A stretch of DNA of 64,000 nucleotides from Ereboglobus luteus (GCF_003096195.1 NZ_CP023004.1:1220501-1284500); one strand, 5' to 3'. Positions 1 through 9,034 are shown, counted from the stretch's first letter. Notes: a model not told the origin generated them from the letters alone. Made by a program: numbers and translations.

Positions 1-1963
1 TGCCGCCGCCCTTGATCAGGCTGTCGCTGTCATTGGTGATGGTCGCGGCACCGCCCGCATAAATGCCGTGGTCGTTCGTGCCGATGATCGTGCCGGAGTT
101 GGCGACGGTGCCGCCTTGGTTCAAGGACACGCCACGGGCGCCGCCTGTTATGGACGCGGCGCTCTCGTTTGTGATCGAAACCAATCCGATTGCGGACACG
201 CCCGTGCCCGCCGTGCCTTCGATGACGCCGGCGTTGCCGAGCGAACCCGAGCCCTCGAAATGCACGCCGGTGTCGCCGCCCTTGATGCGCAATCCCGCGG
301 CGTTGGTGTGCACGCCGGTGCTGGCAATGGTCAACGCGGTGCCGCTCACATCGATACTGCCCGTGCCCGAGAGCGAGGAGGCCGCGCTCAGGTAAACGCC
401 CCGGTTGCCGATGATCGCACCGTCGTTAATCACTTCGACGGCGCCGGCAGCGTTGATGCCGCCAATGATTGTGCCGCTGGCGTGATTGGTGACCTTGGCA
501 CTGCCCGCGCCCACGGAGACGCCGTAGTTGGCGCTGCCCTGGATGGTGCCTTCATTTGAAATGGTGCCACCCGATACCAGCACGATTCCCGCGGCGCCGC
601 CTTGGATGAGGCTGTTTTCGTCGTTGGTAATGGTCGCGCCGCCGCCCGCATAAATGCCATGGTCGCTCGTGCCGATGATCGTGCCGGAGTTGGCGACGGT
701 GCCGCCGGCGTTGAGTGTCGCGCCGCGCTGGCCGCCTTGGATGATGGCGTTGTTTGTGTTGGTAACGAGCACGGAGCCTTGCGCCTGGAAGCCGGTTCCG
801 TTGGTTCCGATAACAGTGCCGGAATTTGTCAGAGTGCCGCCGCCCAGAAAAGACACGCCCATCGCGCCACCGCGAAGCAGGTTGTCGGCCCCGTTGGTGT
901 GCGAGATTCCGTTTTCCGCGGTCAGGGCGATGCCGCTCACGTCGATGGCCCCGGTTCCCGAAAGGGTGGAGTTCGAGGACAGGTAAACGCCCCGGTTGCC
1001 GGCAATGTTTCCGTTGTTCACGACGGCCGTGGTGCCGCCGGCGTAAACGCCGCCGTTGATCGTGGCGCCTTCGTAATTTGTGACCCGGCCCTCGCCCGAG
1101 TTTATGCGGACTGCGTAGTCCGTCGTGCCGCTGATCGTGCCGCGGTTTTCCATTTCGCCGCCTTTGTCCAAGACCACGCCGCTGGTCCGGCCCTCAATGC
1201 GCGCGCCGGTTTCGTTTGTTACTTTCGCAATACTGCCCGAATAGAGGCCGCGGCTGCCGCCGTTGATCGTGCCGGAGTTGGCAACGGTGCCGCCCGCGCC
1301 CATGTGCAAGCCGTCGGCGTTGCCTTGGATGAGGCCGCTGGTGCTGTTGGTGACGAGCACCGAGACGTAATTGGTTTCAATGCCGTGGTTGCTCTTTGCG
1401 ATAATGCTGCCGGAGTTCGTGATTTCACCGCCGGCGTTGAGCTGGATGCCGCGATAGCCGCCCTGAATGAGACCGCCCTCGTCGTTGGTGATGATCGCGG
1501 TGCCGCCATCCACGGCAATGCCGCGGTTGGTGCTCGAAATGACACCCGTGGATTTGTTGGTGATCGTCACGGCGCCCCTGCCGACCACGGCGCCCTCATT
1601 GTTGGAGATATAGTTTCTGGTGCCGCTAATCGTGCCCATGTTGATGAGCGTGCTGCCGCCGGTCATGCTCACGCCGGCATTCCCGCCCCTCACGTAGGCG
1701 TCGGTCTCGATGGTGAGGTTGGCGGCGGGCCCGTTGAACCAAATACCCGCGCTACCCTGATCCGTGGCGATGCGCGTGCCGGACAGCGTGTAGTCGCCGC
1801 CGCTATCGATCGAATAGCTGCCGTAGCTGGTTCCGTTCGGAATGGAAACGGGCTGGGCCGACACTGACAGCGTGAGGACCGCCAGAAGCGGAATTACAAA
1901 AAAGATGTTTCGTTTGCGGACGCAAATAGAGCGCCACGCGATACCGTAAGTTTGGTTCTGCAT
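1..1963 (-). CDS. Autotransporter-like repeat adhesin, N-terminal part (runs off left edge)
   Basis: The minus frame from the ATG at 1961-1963 stays open to the window edge (about 654 residues). It starts with a basic n-region and a hydrophobic stretch (IFFVIPLLAVLTLSVSAQ), a likely Sec signal peptide cleaved near the SAQ. The rest is low-complexity Gly/Asn/Thr/Ser repeats with recurring phrases such as VANSGTIIGT, ITNDEGGLIQGG and NRGVYLS, as expected for a beta-helical passenger. The same phrasing (NSGTI..GG, TITN) fills the passenger at 44157. A larger repeat of 591 bp (197 residues) is visible: the blocks around 61-410 and 652-1001 match closely. By analogy with the two complete autotransporters in the window, the missing C-terminus probably carries a translocation barrel, but that is not visible here. 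It could instead be a surface protein anchored in another way. Confidence 0.8.
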   Translation of the reverse strand, partial: MQNQTYGIAWRSICVRKRNIFFVIPLLAVLTLSVSAQPVSIPNGTSYGSYSIDSGGDYTLSGTRIATDQGSAGIWFNGPAANLTIETDAYVRGGNAGVSMTGGSTLINMGTISGTRNYISNNEGAVVGRGAVTITNKSTGVISSTNRGIAVDGGTAIITNDEGGLIQGGYRGIQLNAGGEITNSGSIIAKSNHGIETNYVSVLVTNSTSGLIQGNADGLHMGAGGTVANSGTINGGSRGLYSGSIAKVTNETGARIEGRTSGVVLDKGGEMENRGTISGTTDYAVRINSGEGRVTNYEGATINGGVYAGGTTAVVNNGNIAGNRGVYLSSNSTLSGTGAIDVSGIALTAENGISHTNGADNLLRGGAMGVSFLGGGTLTNSGTVIGTNGTGFQAQGSVLVTNTNNAIIQGGQRGATLNAGGTVANSGTIIGTSDHGIYAGGGATITNDENSLIQGGAAGIVLVSGGTISNEGTIQGSANYGVSVGAGSAKVTNHASGTIIGGINAAGAVEVINDGAIIGNRGVYLSAASSLSGTGSIDVSGTALTIASTGVHTNAAGLRIKGGDTGVHFEGSGSLGNAGVIEGTAGTGVSAIGLVSITNESAASITGGARGVSLNQGGTVANSGTIIGTNDHGIYAGGAATITNDSDSLIKGGG

Positions 1964-2262
1964 GATATTTTCGCAGTGCTTTCAGCGCACCACGCCTTGA
2001 GTAAATATGATGAAATTAGTGTGGAATAATTCTGGTGAACGGATCTCTTCAGTGGTTGTTAATGCAATTAATCAGTGATAAGCCTATAGGGCTGGAGGAA
2101 AAAGTGTCTCATTGGAAGACCGTTTTTCACAAAAAAATTATTATCTCCCATTATTTTTAAACACATTAAATGTGCATGACTGGGCGAGCTTTAACCCAAG
2201 AATCGGATCGTTCCCCGCATGTGGGAGCACGGACGCCAATCAACGCTTGGTATCCAAGACGC
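1964..2262. promoter_or_regulatory. AT-rich spacer upstream of the left adhesin gene
   Basis: This spacer separates the end of the glycosyltransferase gene from the start of the left adhesin gene; both are on the minus strand. It is clearly AT-richer than its flanks, as are the leaders of the other two autotransporters, so it probably holds the adhesin promoter. I see no convincing -35/-10 pair, no strong ribosome binding site and no terminator for the upstream operon. Short open frames in it have no recognisable protein character. Confidence 0.4.
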
Positions 2263-3528
2263 TCACTTCACTTTTGCGCAAAAACCGTGGCCATTGACCG
2301 GAGGGAAAGGCTGGCGTAGCGGTTCGGGCAAATGCGGGGCGGCCTCGCGGGCGAGCGCGACAAGTTCGTCGATCACACGCGCGGGATCCTCCTCGTATCG
2401 CGCATTGGCAAAGTTTTCACTATAAGTGCGATAGGTTGCCGGTGAGGTCATCCATTGGTCGATGATCTCCGCAAAATCATCCGCGTTGCGAATAATGCTG
2501 CTGCCGGCGGTGTTGCGGAAATACTTCAACGTGAGTTTTTCCTGCGGCATGACTCCGCCGAAGCCATTAAAAATAATCGGGCAGGAATAATGCAACGCTT
2601 GCGCGCAGGTGGTCGTGCCGCCGCGAGTAACAATCGCGTCGGCCGCCTGTATGAGCAAATGCACCGATTCCGAGTAACCTTCTATATGACAACGAAATTC
2701 GGGATTCTCAGCACGCCAGCGCATGAGGTCATTATACACGTCGCGATTGTGTCCGCAAATAATGATGGCCTGGCAGCGATCACGATGCTTCACGAGCGCG
2801 GGCAGGAGCTCGAAATGATTGTTAGCGCCATTGCTGCCGGTGGCGAGAAACACGGTAAACACATCGGGACTCAACCCGTAGCGTCTTTTCCGCGAAATGG
2901 CGCGCTGGTCCGCGTCAATCTGCTCGAGATGCGCGCTTGGCCGCATGAAGTGGCCGCGCACGAGCGTGCGATTCCCGGCCATGCCGAGTTTTTTAACCGC
3001 ATAGTCGTTGGCGGTTTCCGTGCGCGAAATGTAAAGGTCAACCGTGGGCTCCACCCAGTTGCGGCTGTATCCCCAGCCGCCGGAAAACTCGCCGCAATAC
3101 GTGGCACAGCGCACGCGTTCGTGGCCGAGCAACTTGCGCGCAAGCTGGAAATAACCGCGGTTCAGGCAGTCGTGCACGCTGAGCACAAGATGCGGGCGGT
3201 ATTCGCAAAGCACATTCCTGTAATAACCGCGGCCAAGCACGACGCTGTGGTTGTTGAGCCGGCCGTAAATTTCCACAAAACCAAAGAACGCCGTGTGCAG
3301 AAGCGGGATTTTTTTCTGTATCCAGTTATAAAAACTGACGCCGCCCCGGTTGAGCATTGAGGATTTTTCGAGCATTTGCTCGATGCGCACATCGACATGG
3401 CCGGGATACAGCTGGTAGCACCATTCCGCAAAAGCCTGCGCGCGCGCGTCGTGCCCGCCGCCGGTGCTCGATGTGAGCACGAGAATGCGGAATTTTTCGG
3501 AGGAAGGCTGTGCGGGCATGTCGCTCAT
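2263..3528 (-). CDS. GT28 / MGDG synthase-like glycosyltransferase
   Basis: A 421-residue protein with the N-terminal glycine-rich signature of monogalactosyldiacylglycerol synthases and UgtP-type processive diacylglycerol glucosyltransferases (STGGGHDARAQAF, residues 21-33). Its C-terminal half has a GT-B donor-site-like segment (TRGGTTTCAQAL followed by PIIFNGFGG.MPQE). Known relatives transfer a sugar from a nucleotide donor to a membrane lipid at the inner face of the cytoplasmic membrane. The acceptor here is unknown. The ATG overlaps the stop codon of the upstream reductase (ATGA, 3525-3528), indicating translational coupling. It is the last gene of the run containing the ketosynthase and the ACP-dehydratase, so a lipid or unusual acyl product of those enzymes is a reasonable acceptor (inference). 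Confidence 0.85.
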   Translation of the reverse strand: MSDMPAQPSSEKFRILVLTSSTGGGHDARAQAFAEWCYQLYPGHVDVRIEQMLEKSSMLNRGGVSFYNWIQKKIPLLHTAFFGFVEIYGRLNNHSVVLGRGYYRNVLCEYRPHLVLSVHDCLNRGYFQLARKLLGHERVRCATYCGEFSGGWGYSRNWVEPTVDLYISRTETANDYAVKKLGMAGNRTLVRGHFMRPSAHLEQIDADQRAISRKRRYGLSPDVFTVFLATGSNGANNHFELLPALVKHRDRCQAIIICGHNRDVYNDLMRWRAENPEFRCHIEGYSESVHLLIQAADAIVTRGGTTTCAQALHYSCPIIFNGFGGVMPQEKLTLKYFRNTAGSSIIRNADDFAEIIDQWMTSPATYRTYSENFANARYEEDPARVIDELVALAREAAPHLPEPLRQPFPPVNGHGFCAKVK

Positions 3529-4406
3529 CGGTCTCCAAAATAATGCGCGGCGATTGCACGCAGCAACCGCCCGGGCAACAAACGCGCGCCCAGCGGCGCG
3601 AGCCTGGCTTGGAAAAACGTGCCGGAGCGCACGGTGCCGGAACGTCCGCGACGAAGCGCGCGGCGAAGGTCGCGCGCGGCGCGTTCGGGCAACGGCGCGG
3701 CGTTGAACTGCGCGTCAACGGTCTTCCACACGGAAGCCACGCGCTCGTCTTGCGCGACCCCGGCGGGATTCCCGGACGCGGGCTGCATGACGTGGTTAAA
3801 CGAAGTGCGATAATCACCGGGCCGGAAATCGATCACGCACACCGGGGTGCCGCGCGCCTCAAACGCAAGGCTGGCGCTGAGCGCGGAAAGACCGGCCTTG
3901 GCCATGTTGTAGCCGCTCATGTAGGGAAGCGGAAAATCGACAACCAGCGAGGAGATGTTGACGAGGCAGCCGCGTCTGCGCGCCTGCATGGCGCGAAACG
4001 CCGTCTGCGCCAGGCGGGCCGTCGTGGCGAGCATGGCGTCGAGCTGCTTTTGCCAAAGCGAAAAATCCACGGAGGCAAAGGGCGCGAACGCGCCATATCC
4101 GGCGTTGTTGATGACGATGTCGAAAGAGCGCGTCAAACCGAGCGCGTCGGCCGTCGTGCCGGTCGCGCCCGCATTGCAGGCGGCCTTTTCCAGCGCCGCC
4201 ATCGCGGCATCGGAATCATCGAGATCAAGCGCGACGGGCGTGAAGGCGCCGGGATGTTTTTGCGCAAGCGGCGCGAGGCGCGCGGTGTCGCGCGCGGTGC
4301 CCCACACGCGCACGCCCTCGGCGAGAAGCATTTCGGCGATGGCGCGCCCGATCCCGGAAGACGCGCCGGTGATGAAGGCTGTTTTATATTTTTGGGAAAG
4401 CATCAC
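3525..4406 (-). CDS. Short-chain dehydrogenase/reductase, probable ketoreductase of the acyl operon
   Basis: A classical SDR of 293 residues: TGASSGIG cofactor motif at about 13-20, NNAG at 100-103, and the catalytic Ser (ISS, about 152) with YxxxK (Y166, K170). The family carries out NAD(P)H-dependent reduction or oxidation of carbonyl/hydroxyl groups. Beside a ketosynthase and a dehydratase, the natural role is the 3-ketoacyl reductase step, although the gene is not a close FabG by eye. It starts 15 bp after the ketosynthase stop and overlaps the glycosyltransferase start by 4 bp, so the three genes are probably one transcript. The region from about 71 to 92 looks like a low-complexity insertion (ALEKAACNAGATGTTADALG). 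Substrate is inferred from context only. Confidence 0.85.
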   Translation of the reverse strand: MMLSQKYKTAFITGASSGIGRAIAEMLLAEGVRVWGTARDTARLAPLAQKHPGAFTPVALDLDDSDAAMAALEKAACNAGATGTTADALGLTRSFDIVINNAGYGAFAPFASVDFSLWQKQLDAMLATTARLAQTAFRAMQARRRGCLVNISSLVVDFPLPYMSGYNMAKAGLSALSASLAFEARGTPVCVIDFRPGDYRTSFNHVMQPASGNPAGVAQDERVASVWKTVDAQFNAAPLPERAARDLRRALRRGRSGTVRSGTFFQARLAPLGARLLPGRLLRAIAAHYFGDR

Positions 4407-4421
4407 GACAGGAAAACCGCG

Positions 4422-5681
4422 TCACACTTTTCTCAACACGATCGCCACGTTCGCGCCGCCGAAGCCGCTGCTGTTGTTGAGCACGTGCGTGGCTTGCTTG
4501 GTTTCCGATTTCTGGATGATGTTCAGGTCGGCGCAACCGGGGTCGATTTCGGTGATGTGCGCGGAGCCGGGAATAAAACCCTCGCGAAGGGCGAGCGCGC
4601 AGAAACCGGTTTCCATCGCGCCGGCAAGCGAAAGGCCGTGGCCGGTGAGCGCCTTGGTGCTGCTCACAAGCGGACGCGCCCCCGCTTCGCCGAATACCGA
4701 GCGAATCGCCTTCGCCTCGGAAAGGTCGCCGATGGTCGTCGAGGTGGCGTGCGCGTTGATGTAATCGATATCGGCGGGATTGAGCGCCGTGAAGCGAAGC
4801 GCATGCCGGATGGCGGCAGCGAGCCCGGAGCCGTCGGGATGCGAAATGGCGACATTGTGGCCGTCGGACGCCTGCCCCCAGCCGGAAACTTCGCAATAGG
4901 GCGTGGCGCCGCGGCGAAACACTTCCTCCTGGCTTTCGAGCACAAGCGCCGTCGCCCCGCCCGTGCCCACAAATCCATCGCGCGCGGCATCGAACGGACG
5001 CGAGGCCTTGGCGGGATCGGTTTGCTGCGAAAGCGTGCGCATGCCGGCGAACGGCAGGATCGCGTCCATGTTGCCGTCCTCCGCGCCAACGACAAACATG
5101 CGTTTCTGGCGGCCGCGCGAGATTTCATCAAAGGCAAACCCAAGCGCGTGCGACGACGACGCGCACGCCGACGAAAACCCGGTTGACGCACCCTTGATCT
5201 TGTAGTGCGCGACGAGGTTGAAATTAAGTGTGCCGGCGATGGACGCCACAATCCCGAGCGGAGGACAGCGCATGACGCCCTGCGTGTGCATGCGGTGCAA
5301 CAAATGGCCGAGCATTCCGGGGGTGCCGCCCGACGCCGCATAGAGGCCGGTGTCCTCATTGGAAGTGTCGGCTTCGGAAAGCCGCGCATCCTCGACCGCC
5401 TGCTGCATGGCGCACCAGCCGTAAAAGGCGTTTGGCCCCATGCTGCGAAGCGTGTCGCGACGCGGATGATAACGGTCGGGATACGTCCAGTCCTCGGGAT
5501 CAAAGGAATCGGTGCTGAAATCCTTGATGGGCGCGGCCACCTTAACGGGGCAATCCGGCCGCTGGAACGGCGGATAAAGCGCCATCCCATGTTTCAACTC
5601 GCGCAAGCTTTGGCTGACGCTTGCCGCGTCATTGCCAATGCTGGTGATAAAGCCGAGGCCGGTGATAAAAACTTTGGACAT
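4422..5681 (-). CDS. Beta-ketoacyl-ACP synthase (FabF/KAS II-like)
   Basis: A 419-residue thiolase-fold condensing enzyme starting at MSKVFITGLG. An upstream in-frame ATG at 5705 would add eight residues and is less likely. The Cys-His-His triad is intact: Cys173 in SSACASSS, His311 in NAHATST, His348 in STKALTGHG. The FabF-type C-terminal NSSGFGGAN is present. It would condense an acyl group with malonyl-ACP. It differs from textbook FabF in an extended segment around residues 50-85 (SFDPEDWTYPDRYHPRRDT). It lies upstream of the SDR and downstream of the ACP-dehydratase fusion, so this looks like a dedicated elongation module rather than the housekeeping fab operon: no fabD, fabG, fabH or stand-alone acpP is adjacent. 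Confidence 0.9.
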   Translation of the reverse strand: MSKVFITGLGFITSIGNDAASVSQSLRELKHGMALYPPFQRPDCPVKVAAPIKDFSTDSFDPEDWTYPDRYHPRRDTLRSMGPNAFYGWCAMQQAVEDARLSEADTSNEDTGLYAASGGTPGMLGHLLHRMHTQGVMRCPPLGIVASIAGTLNFNLVAHYKIKGASTGFSSACASSSHALGFAFDEISRGRQKRMFVVGAEDGNMDAILPFAGMRTLSQQTDPAKASRPFDAARDGFVGTGGATALVLESQEEVFRRGATPYCEVSGWGQASDGHNVAISHPDGSGLAAAIRHALRFTALNPADIDYINAHATSTTIGDLSEAKAIRSVFGEAGARPLVSSTKALTGHGLSLAGAMETGFCALALREGFIPGSAHITEIDPGCADLNIIQKSETKQATHVLNNSSGFGGANVAIVLRKV

Positions 5682-5723
5682 GAGTGGAAACGGACAAAGA
5701 CACACGGCATTTCATGTGGTGGC

Positions 5724-5771
5724 AAAAAAATAGTGGCGGCGGCCATTCCGGCCGCCTGAGTTTTTACGTTT
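5724..5771. terminator. Hairpin with flanking A and T runs between the ACP-dehydratase and ketosynthase genes
   Basis: A perfect 7-bp inverted repeat (GGCGGCC, loop ATTCC, GGCCGCC; 5738-5756) has seven As on its left (5724-5730) and a T-rich tract on its right, so it could terminate in either direction. For the minus-strand operon it would be an internal terminator or attenuator after the ACP-dehydratase gene. Its loop matches a hairpin family seen elsewhere in the window, so it may be a dispersed palindrome instead. Confidence 0.4.
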
Positions 5772-5797
5772 TTTTAAACAACGCAAAAGATCCGCTT

Positions 5798-6724
5798 CTA
5801 TTTTGTCTCCCCAACTTCCGGTGTTTCCGTCACTTCCGGCGCCGGCTCGGCATAACCAAAGGTAAGCGTGATTTCCTCGGCAATCACGGCTTTTTCCTGA
5901 CCGACGCGGATGGAGCCCTCAAATGTGGCGAGGGGCATGTGCACGCGTTTTGGCTTTACCGAAAGCGTGAGCAGGTCGCCGGGTTTGCAAACGCGGTGGC
6001 AGCGCACGCCGTCGCACGAGGTGAAGTAGATTGTCTTTGGGTCGATGGGCTTGTCCTCATTGCCCGGCTCGGCGGGAAGCACGCCCTCGATAATCGCGAA
6101 CACGGCGAGCTGGCCGAGCGCCTCGAGCATCAACGACGCGGGCATGACGGGATTGTCCTTGAAATGGCCCTGAAGGAAAAACTCCTCGCCGGTGATCTGG
6201 TATTTGCCCTGCGCGCCCGAGTTGCCGACCGAGGCCTCGTTGAGAAAAAGGAAGGGCGGCTGCATCGGCATGACGGCGGCGATTTGCTCGATGGGAAAAA
6301 AGCGCGTGGGTTTTGGCAGGGGCAGCCCGCGGAGCTTGCAATCAATGAAAATCTTCACGTCGCCAACCGTGCGCAAGTTGCGCAACTCGTCGTTTTGAAT
6401 CTGCACCTGAAGCACTTCCTCGGTCAGGATCACGATCTCCATCATCGTAAGCGAATCAATGCCGAGATCATCGACAAGGCGCACGTCGTCGGTGTTTTCG
6501 CGGAGCTTCGGACGCAGGTCGGGCTCGGCGTAACGCTCGATGATGCCGATTACGATCGCCGGCACGAGCGAGGGCTCGCGCGAGGACTGAAACTTAATCG
6601 CCGCCTCAACCGTCGCGGGCGAGCAGCGTTTGAGCGAATTGCGCAACGCCTGTTCGGGCGTCTCCGTGGTTTGTGCGTCACCGGCGGATGCCGGAGCGTT
6701 GTTGTCGTTCACTTCGTGAGACAT
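5798..6724 (-). CDS. Acyl carrier protein fused to a FabZ/FabA-like hotdog dehydratase
   Basis: A 308-residue two-domain protein. After a disordered Ala/Thr-rich N-terminus, residues about 37-130 form an acyl carrier protein domain with the phosphopantetheine site VDDLGIDSLTMMEI (Ser91). Residues about 140-292 form a hotdog domain with GHFKDNPVMPASLMLEALGQ, containing the expected catalytic His187 and Glu201; the usual Gly after PVMP is Ala here. The known function of such domains is dehydration of 3-hydroxyacyl-ACP, here with the carrier covalently attached. The start at MSHEVND was chosen because the 51 residues before it overlap the trxB end and are basic junk. The trxB stop is 40 bp upstream. 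The C-terminal tail is Glu/Thr/Pro-rich. Covalent fusion of carrier and dehydratase suggests a chain handed on between operon enzymes. Confidence 0.85.
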   Translation of the reverse strand: MSHEVNDNNAPASAGDAQTTETPEQALRNSLKRCSPATVEAAIKFQSSREPSLVPAIVIGIIERYAEPDLRPKLRENTDDVRLVDDLGIDSLTMMEIVILTEEVLQVQIQNDELRNLRTVGDVKIFIDCKLRGLPLPKPTRFFPIEQIAAVMPMQPPFLFLNEASVGNSGAQGKYQITGEEFFLQGHFKDNPVMPASLMLEALGQLAVFAIIEGVLPAEPGNEDKPIDPKTIYFTSCDGVRCHRVCKPGDLLTLSVKPKRVHMPLATFEGSIRVGQEKAVIAEEITLTFGYAEPAPEVTETPEVGETK

Positions 6725-6764
6725 ATTTTGTAGAAAAAGTTTTATCGCGGCCGGATTTACCGGC

Positions 6765-7709
6765 TCAGTTTTCGTTTTCGGCGAGCCAGCGCTCGACCTC
6801 GATCGCAGCCTGGCAACCCATGCCCGCGGCCGTGATGGCCTGCCGGTAAACATGATCGGCGCAATCCCCCGCCACATAAACGCCGGGGATGTGCGTGCGC
6901 ACTTGCGAGCCGGCGGCGGGTTTCAGGTAACCTTGCCCGTCGGTCACGAGCGCGTCGGCAAACGGCGCGGTGTTCGGCTCGTGGCCGATCGCGACAAACA
7001 GCCCCTTGATTGGAAGCACGCTCTCGACGTCGTTGTTCACATTGCGAACGCGCAGGCCGCTGACCGCGCCCTCAGCCACGCCCTCGACGGCCACCGGCAC
7101 GCTGTTCCAAACCATCTCGATCTTCGGATGCGCCACGGTGCGCTCGGCCATGATCTTCGACGCGCGCAACGCGTCGCGCCGGTGCACGAGGTAAACCTTG
7201 CTCGCGAAGCGCGTCAGAAAAAGCGCCTCCTCGCACGCGCTGTCGCCGCCGCCGATCACCGCAATGTCCATGCCGCGGTAAAACGCGCCGTCGCACGTGG
7301 CGCAGGTCGACACGCCCTTGCCGCCATAAAGCTCCTTTTCCCCGGGAACACCCGTCATGCGCGGCGCGGCGCCGGTCGCGATGATGACCGCCTTCGCCAA
7401 AATCTCGCGCTCCTCGGTGCGCAATTTCAGCGGGGTTGAGGCAAAATCAACCGACACCACGCGGCCCGTCTCGAAACGCGCCGAAAACTTCGCCGCCTGC
7501 TGGCGCAGGTTGTCCATGAGCTGAAAGCCGTCCACGCCCTGCGGAAATCCGGGAAAGTTCTCCACCTCCGATGTCGTTGTGAGCTGTCCGCCCGGCTGCC
7601 CGCCCTCGAGGACGAGCGGGGAGAGATTGGCGCGCCCCGTGTAAATGGCGGCGGTGAGGCCCGCGCACCCGGTGCCGATGATGACGACGTTTTCAACGGA
7701 ATGTGACAT
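6765..7709 (-). CDS. trxB: Thioredoxin reductase
   Basis: A 314-residue FAD/NADPH disulfide reductase. It has the FAD motif [12 protein letters not shown] near residues 10-21, the redox-active CATC (Cys136, Cys139), an NADPH motif [12 protein letters not shown] just after it, and a C-terminal FAD-binding segment [20 protein letters not shown]. It reduces thioredoxin in the cytoplasm. The start at [11 protein letters not shown] fits the family length; the open frame upstream continues 45 codons but is AT-rich and unrelated. It is the first gene of the minus-strand run and diverges from the porin-like gene. The 40-bp gap to the ACP-dehydratase gene permits cotranscription, but no functional link with lipid synthesis is evident. 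Confidence 0.95.
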   Translation of the reverse strand: MSHSVENVVIIGTGCAGLTAAIYTGRANLSPLVLEGGQPGGQLTTTSEVENFPGFPQGVDGFQLMDNLRQQAAKFSARFETGRVVSVDFASTPLKLRTEEREILAKAVIIATGAAPRMTGVPGEKELYGGKGVSTCATCDGAFYRGMDIAVIGGGDSACEEALFLTRFASKVYLVHRRDALRASKIMAERTVAHPKIEMVWNSVPVAVEGVAEGAVSGLRVRNVNNDVESVLPIKGLFVAIGHEPNTAPFADALVTDGQGYLKPAAGSQVRTHIPGVYVAGDCADHVYRQAITAAGMGCQAAIEVERWLAENEN

Positions 7710-7957
7710 GCCCTTGATATGAGGCGAAAACCTTCGCGAAAGGAAAGGGCAAATATTTACCCCCCGCATTTTGACCGTTTTTACAATCGAGTTTTCACAA
7801 GGCAGAAAAATTATGAGAATTATTTTGTAACATTTACTGGACACCTCGTGTCAAAAAGCCCACCTATTCAGCCTTGGCACGGCATATTGTGCATGCTGCG
7901 CCCGCGTAGTATTACATCAATCCACGCCAAGCAAAGATTAACTACATAACATTCCAC

Positions 7958-9007
7958 ATGAAGAAAACCGCTTCCTTGAAGATCGCCGGCGCTGTCCTCG
8001 CCTCCGTTCTCTCAACCCTGGCAATTCGCGCTGATCTCGCCATCAACGAAAACGTAAGCCTCTTCGGCTACGCCGCCGGCTCGATCACTTACAACAAAGT
8101 GCAGCAGAAAAGCACCGACACCACGATGGATATCGATGCCGCCAAGCTCGGAGTGACGCTCGATTTCTCGCCAATCACTGCGACCATCAGTGGTTACACC
8201 GATGCCGGCGCCAGCAAAATCTATCTGCTCGACGCCTACGTCAGCTACGACTTCGGCAGCAAGCTCAAGCTCTCCGCCGGACGCTTCGTCACCTGGCTCG
8301 GCTACGAATCGTTCGATCTCGTTGACAACACCTTCAGCTCCTTCGGCAACGCGACCATCTCCGATTCGCTCTTCAACAACATCATCCCCAGCTACCAGCA
8401 CGGCGTGCGGATTGAATACGTGAACGAAAAGGCCAAACTCGGCCTCTCCGCCGTCGATTCCGTTTACAATGTGAACGACGAATTCTACCGCGGTGACGGT
8501 GATGTGCGCGACGGCTTCGGCGTCGAAGGTAATTTCACCTACACCGAAGAGCAATGGACGCTCGGCATGACCCTCGCCTACCAATACACCAAGGCCGGCT
8601 ATCAGGATTTCGGCGGTATTGATCCCTATATCGACGAACCCGAGACCTTCACCGCCGACATCTGGCTCGAGCGCAAAATCGGTGAAGACATCACCATTGC
8701 CGGTGAAATCGTCCTCATGCGTGAAAAGATCAAGGGTGTCGACGCCAAGAACACCTTCTACGCAATGCTGATGGCCAAGCAGCAAATCGACGAAAAGATC
8801 GCGATTGCCGGCCGCTTTAGCTTCGGCGACAGGAAGGATTACGGCAACTTCTGGAAAGTCACCGTTTCGCCCGTCACCTACGAAGTCACCAAGAACCTCG
8901 AAATCCGCACCGAAATGGGATACACCCGCTTCGACAAGGATCTTCGTGACCACGGCATGCCCAAGTATGAGTTCACCGCCGGAGTTCAGGCTGTCCTGAA
9001 ATTCTAA
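7958..9007 (+). CDS. Outer-membrane porin-like beta-barrel protein
   Basis: A 349-residue protein with a Sec signal peptide (MKKTASLKIAGAVLASVLS..., cleavage near ALA/IRA, about residue 25). The rest alternates short amphipathic strands with turns and ends in an aromatic residue (AVLKF), the usual barrel-assembly signal. Strand-like pieces such as KLKLSAGRFVTWLGYE and TLGMTLAYQYTKAGYQDFG resemble porins that begin SLFGY..GS. I cannot assign a substrate. The coding sequence uses C/G-ending codons strongly, suggesting high expression. It has its own terminator at 9035 and is divergent from trxB across a 248-bp AT-rich spacer that should hold both promoters. Confidence 0.75.
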   Translation: MKKTASLKIAGAVLASVLSTLAIRADLAINENVSLFGYAAGSITYNKVQQKSTDTTMDIDAAKLGVTLDFSPITATISGYTDAGASKIYLLDAYVSYDFGSKLKLSAGRFVTWLGYESFDLVDNTFSSFGNATISDSLFNNIIPSYQHGVRIEYVNEKAKLGLSAVDSVYNVNDEFYRGDGDVRDGFGVEGNFTYTEEQWTLGMTLAYQYTKAGYQDFGGIDPYIDEPETFTADIWLERKIGEDITIAGEIVLMREKIKGVDAKNTFYAMLMAKQQIDEKIAIAGRFSFGDRKDYGNFWKVTVSPVTYEVTKNLEIRTEMGYTRFDKDLRDHGMPKYEFTAGVQAVLKF

Positions 9008-9034
9008 GAAAACGAATTCAGTTAACTTTTCATC

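Noticed and set aside
68-1867. Long plus-strand open frames over the left adhesin region
   Set aside because: They are antisense shadows of the repeat-rich minus-strand gene, which has a signal peptide and typical adhesin phrasing.
7890-7915. Sigma-54-like TGGCACG...TGCA upstream of the porin gene
   Set aside because: The spacing between the GG and GC elements is about three bases too long for a -24/-12 promoter.
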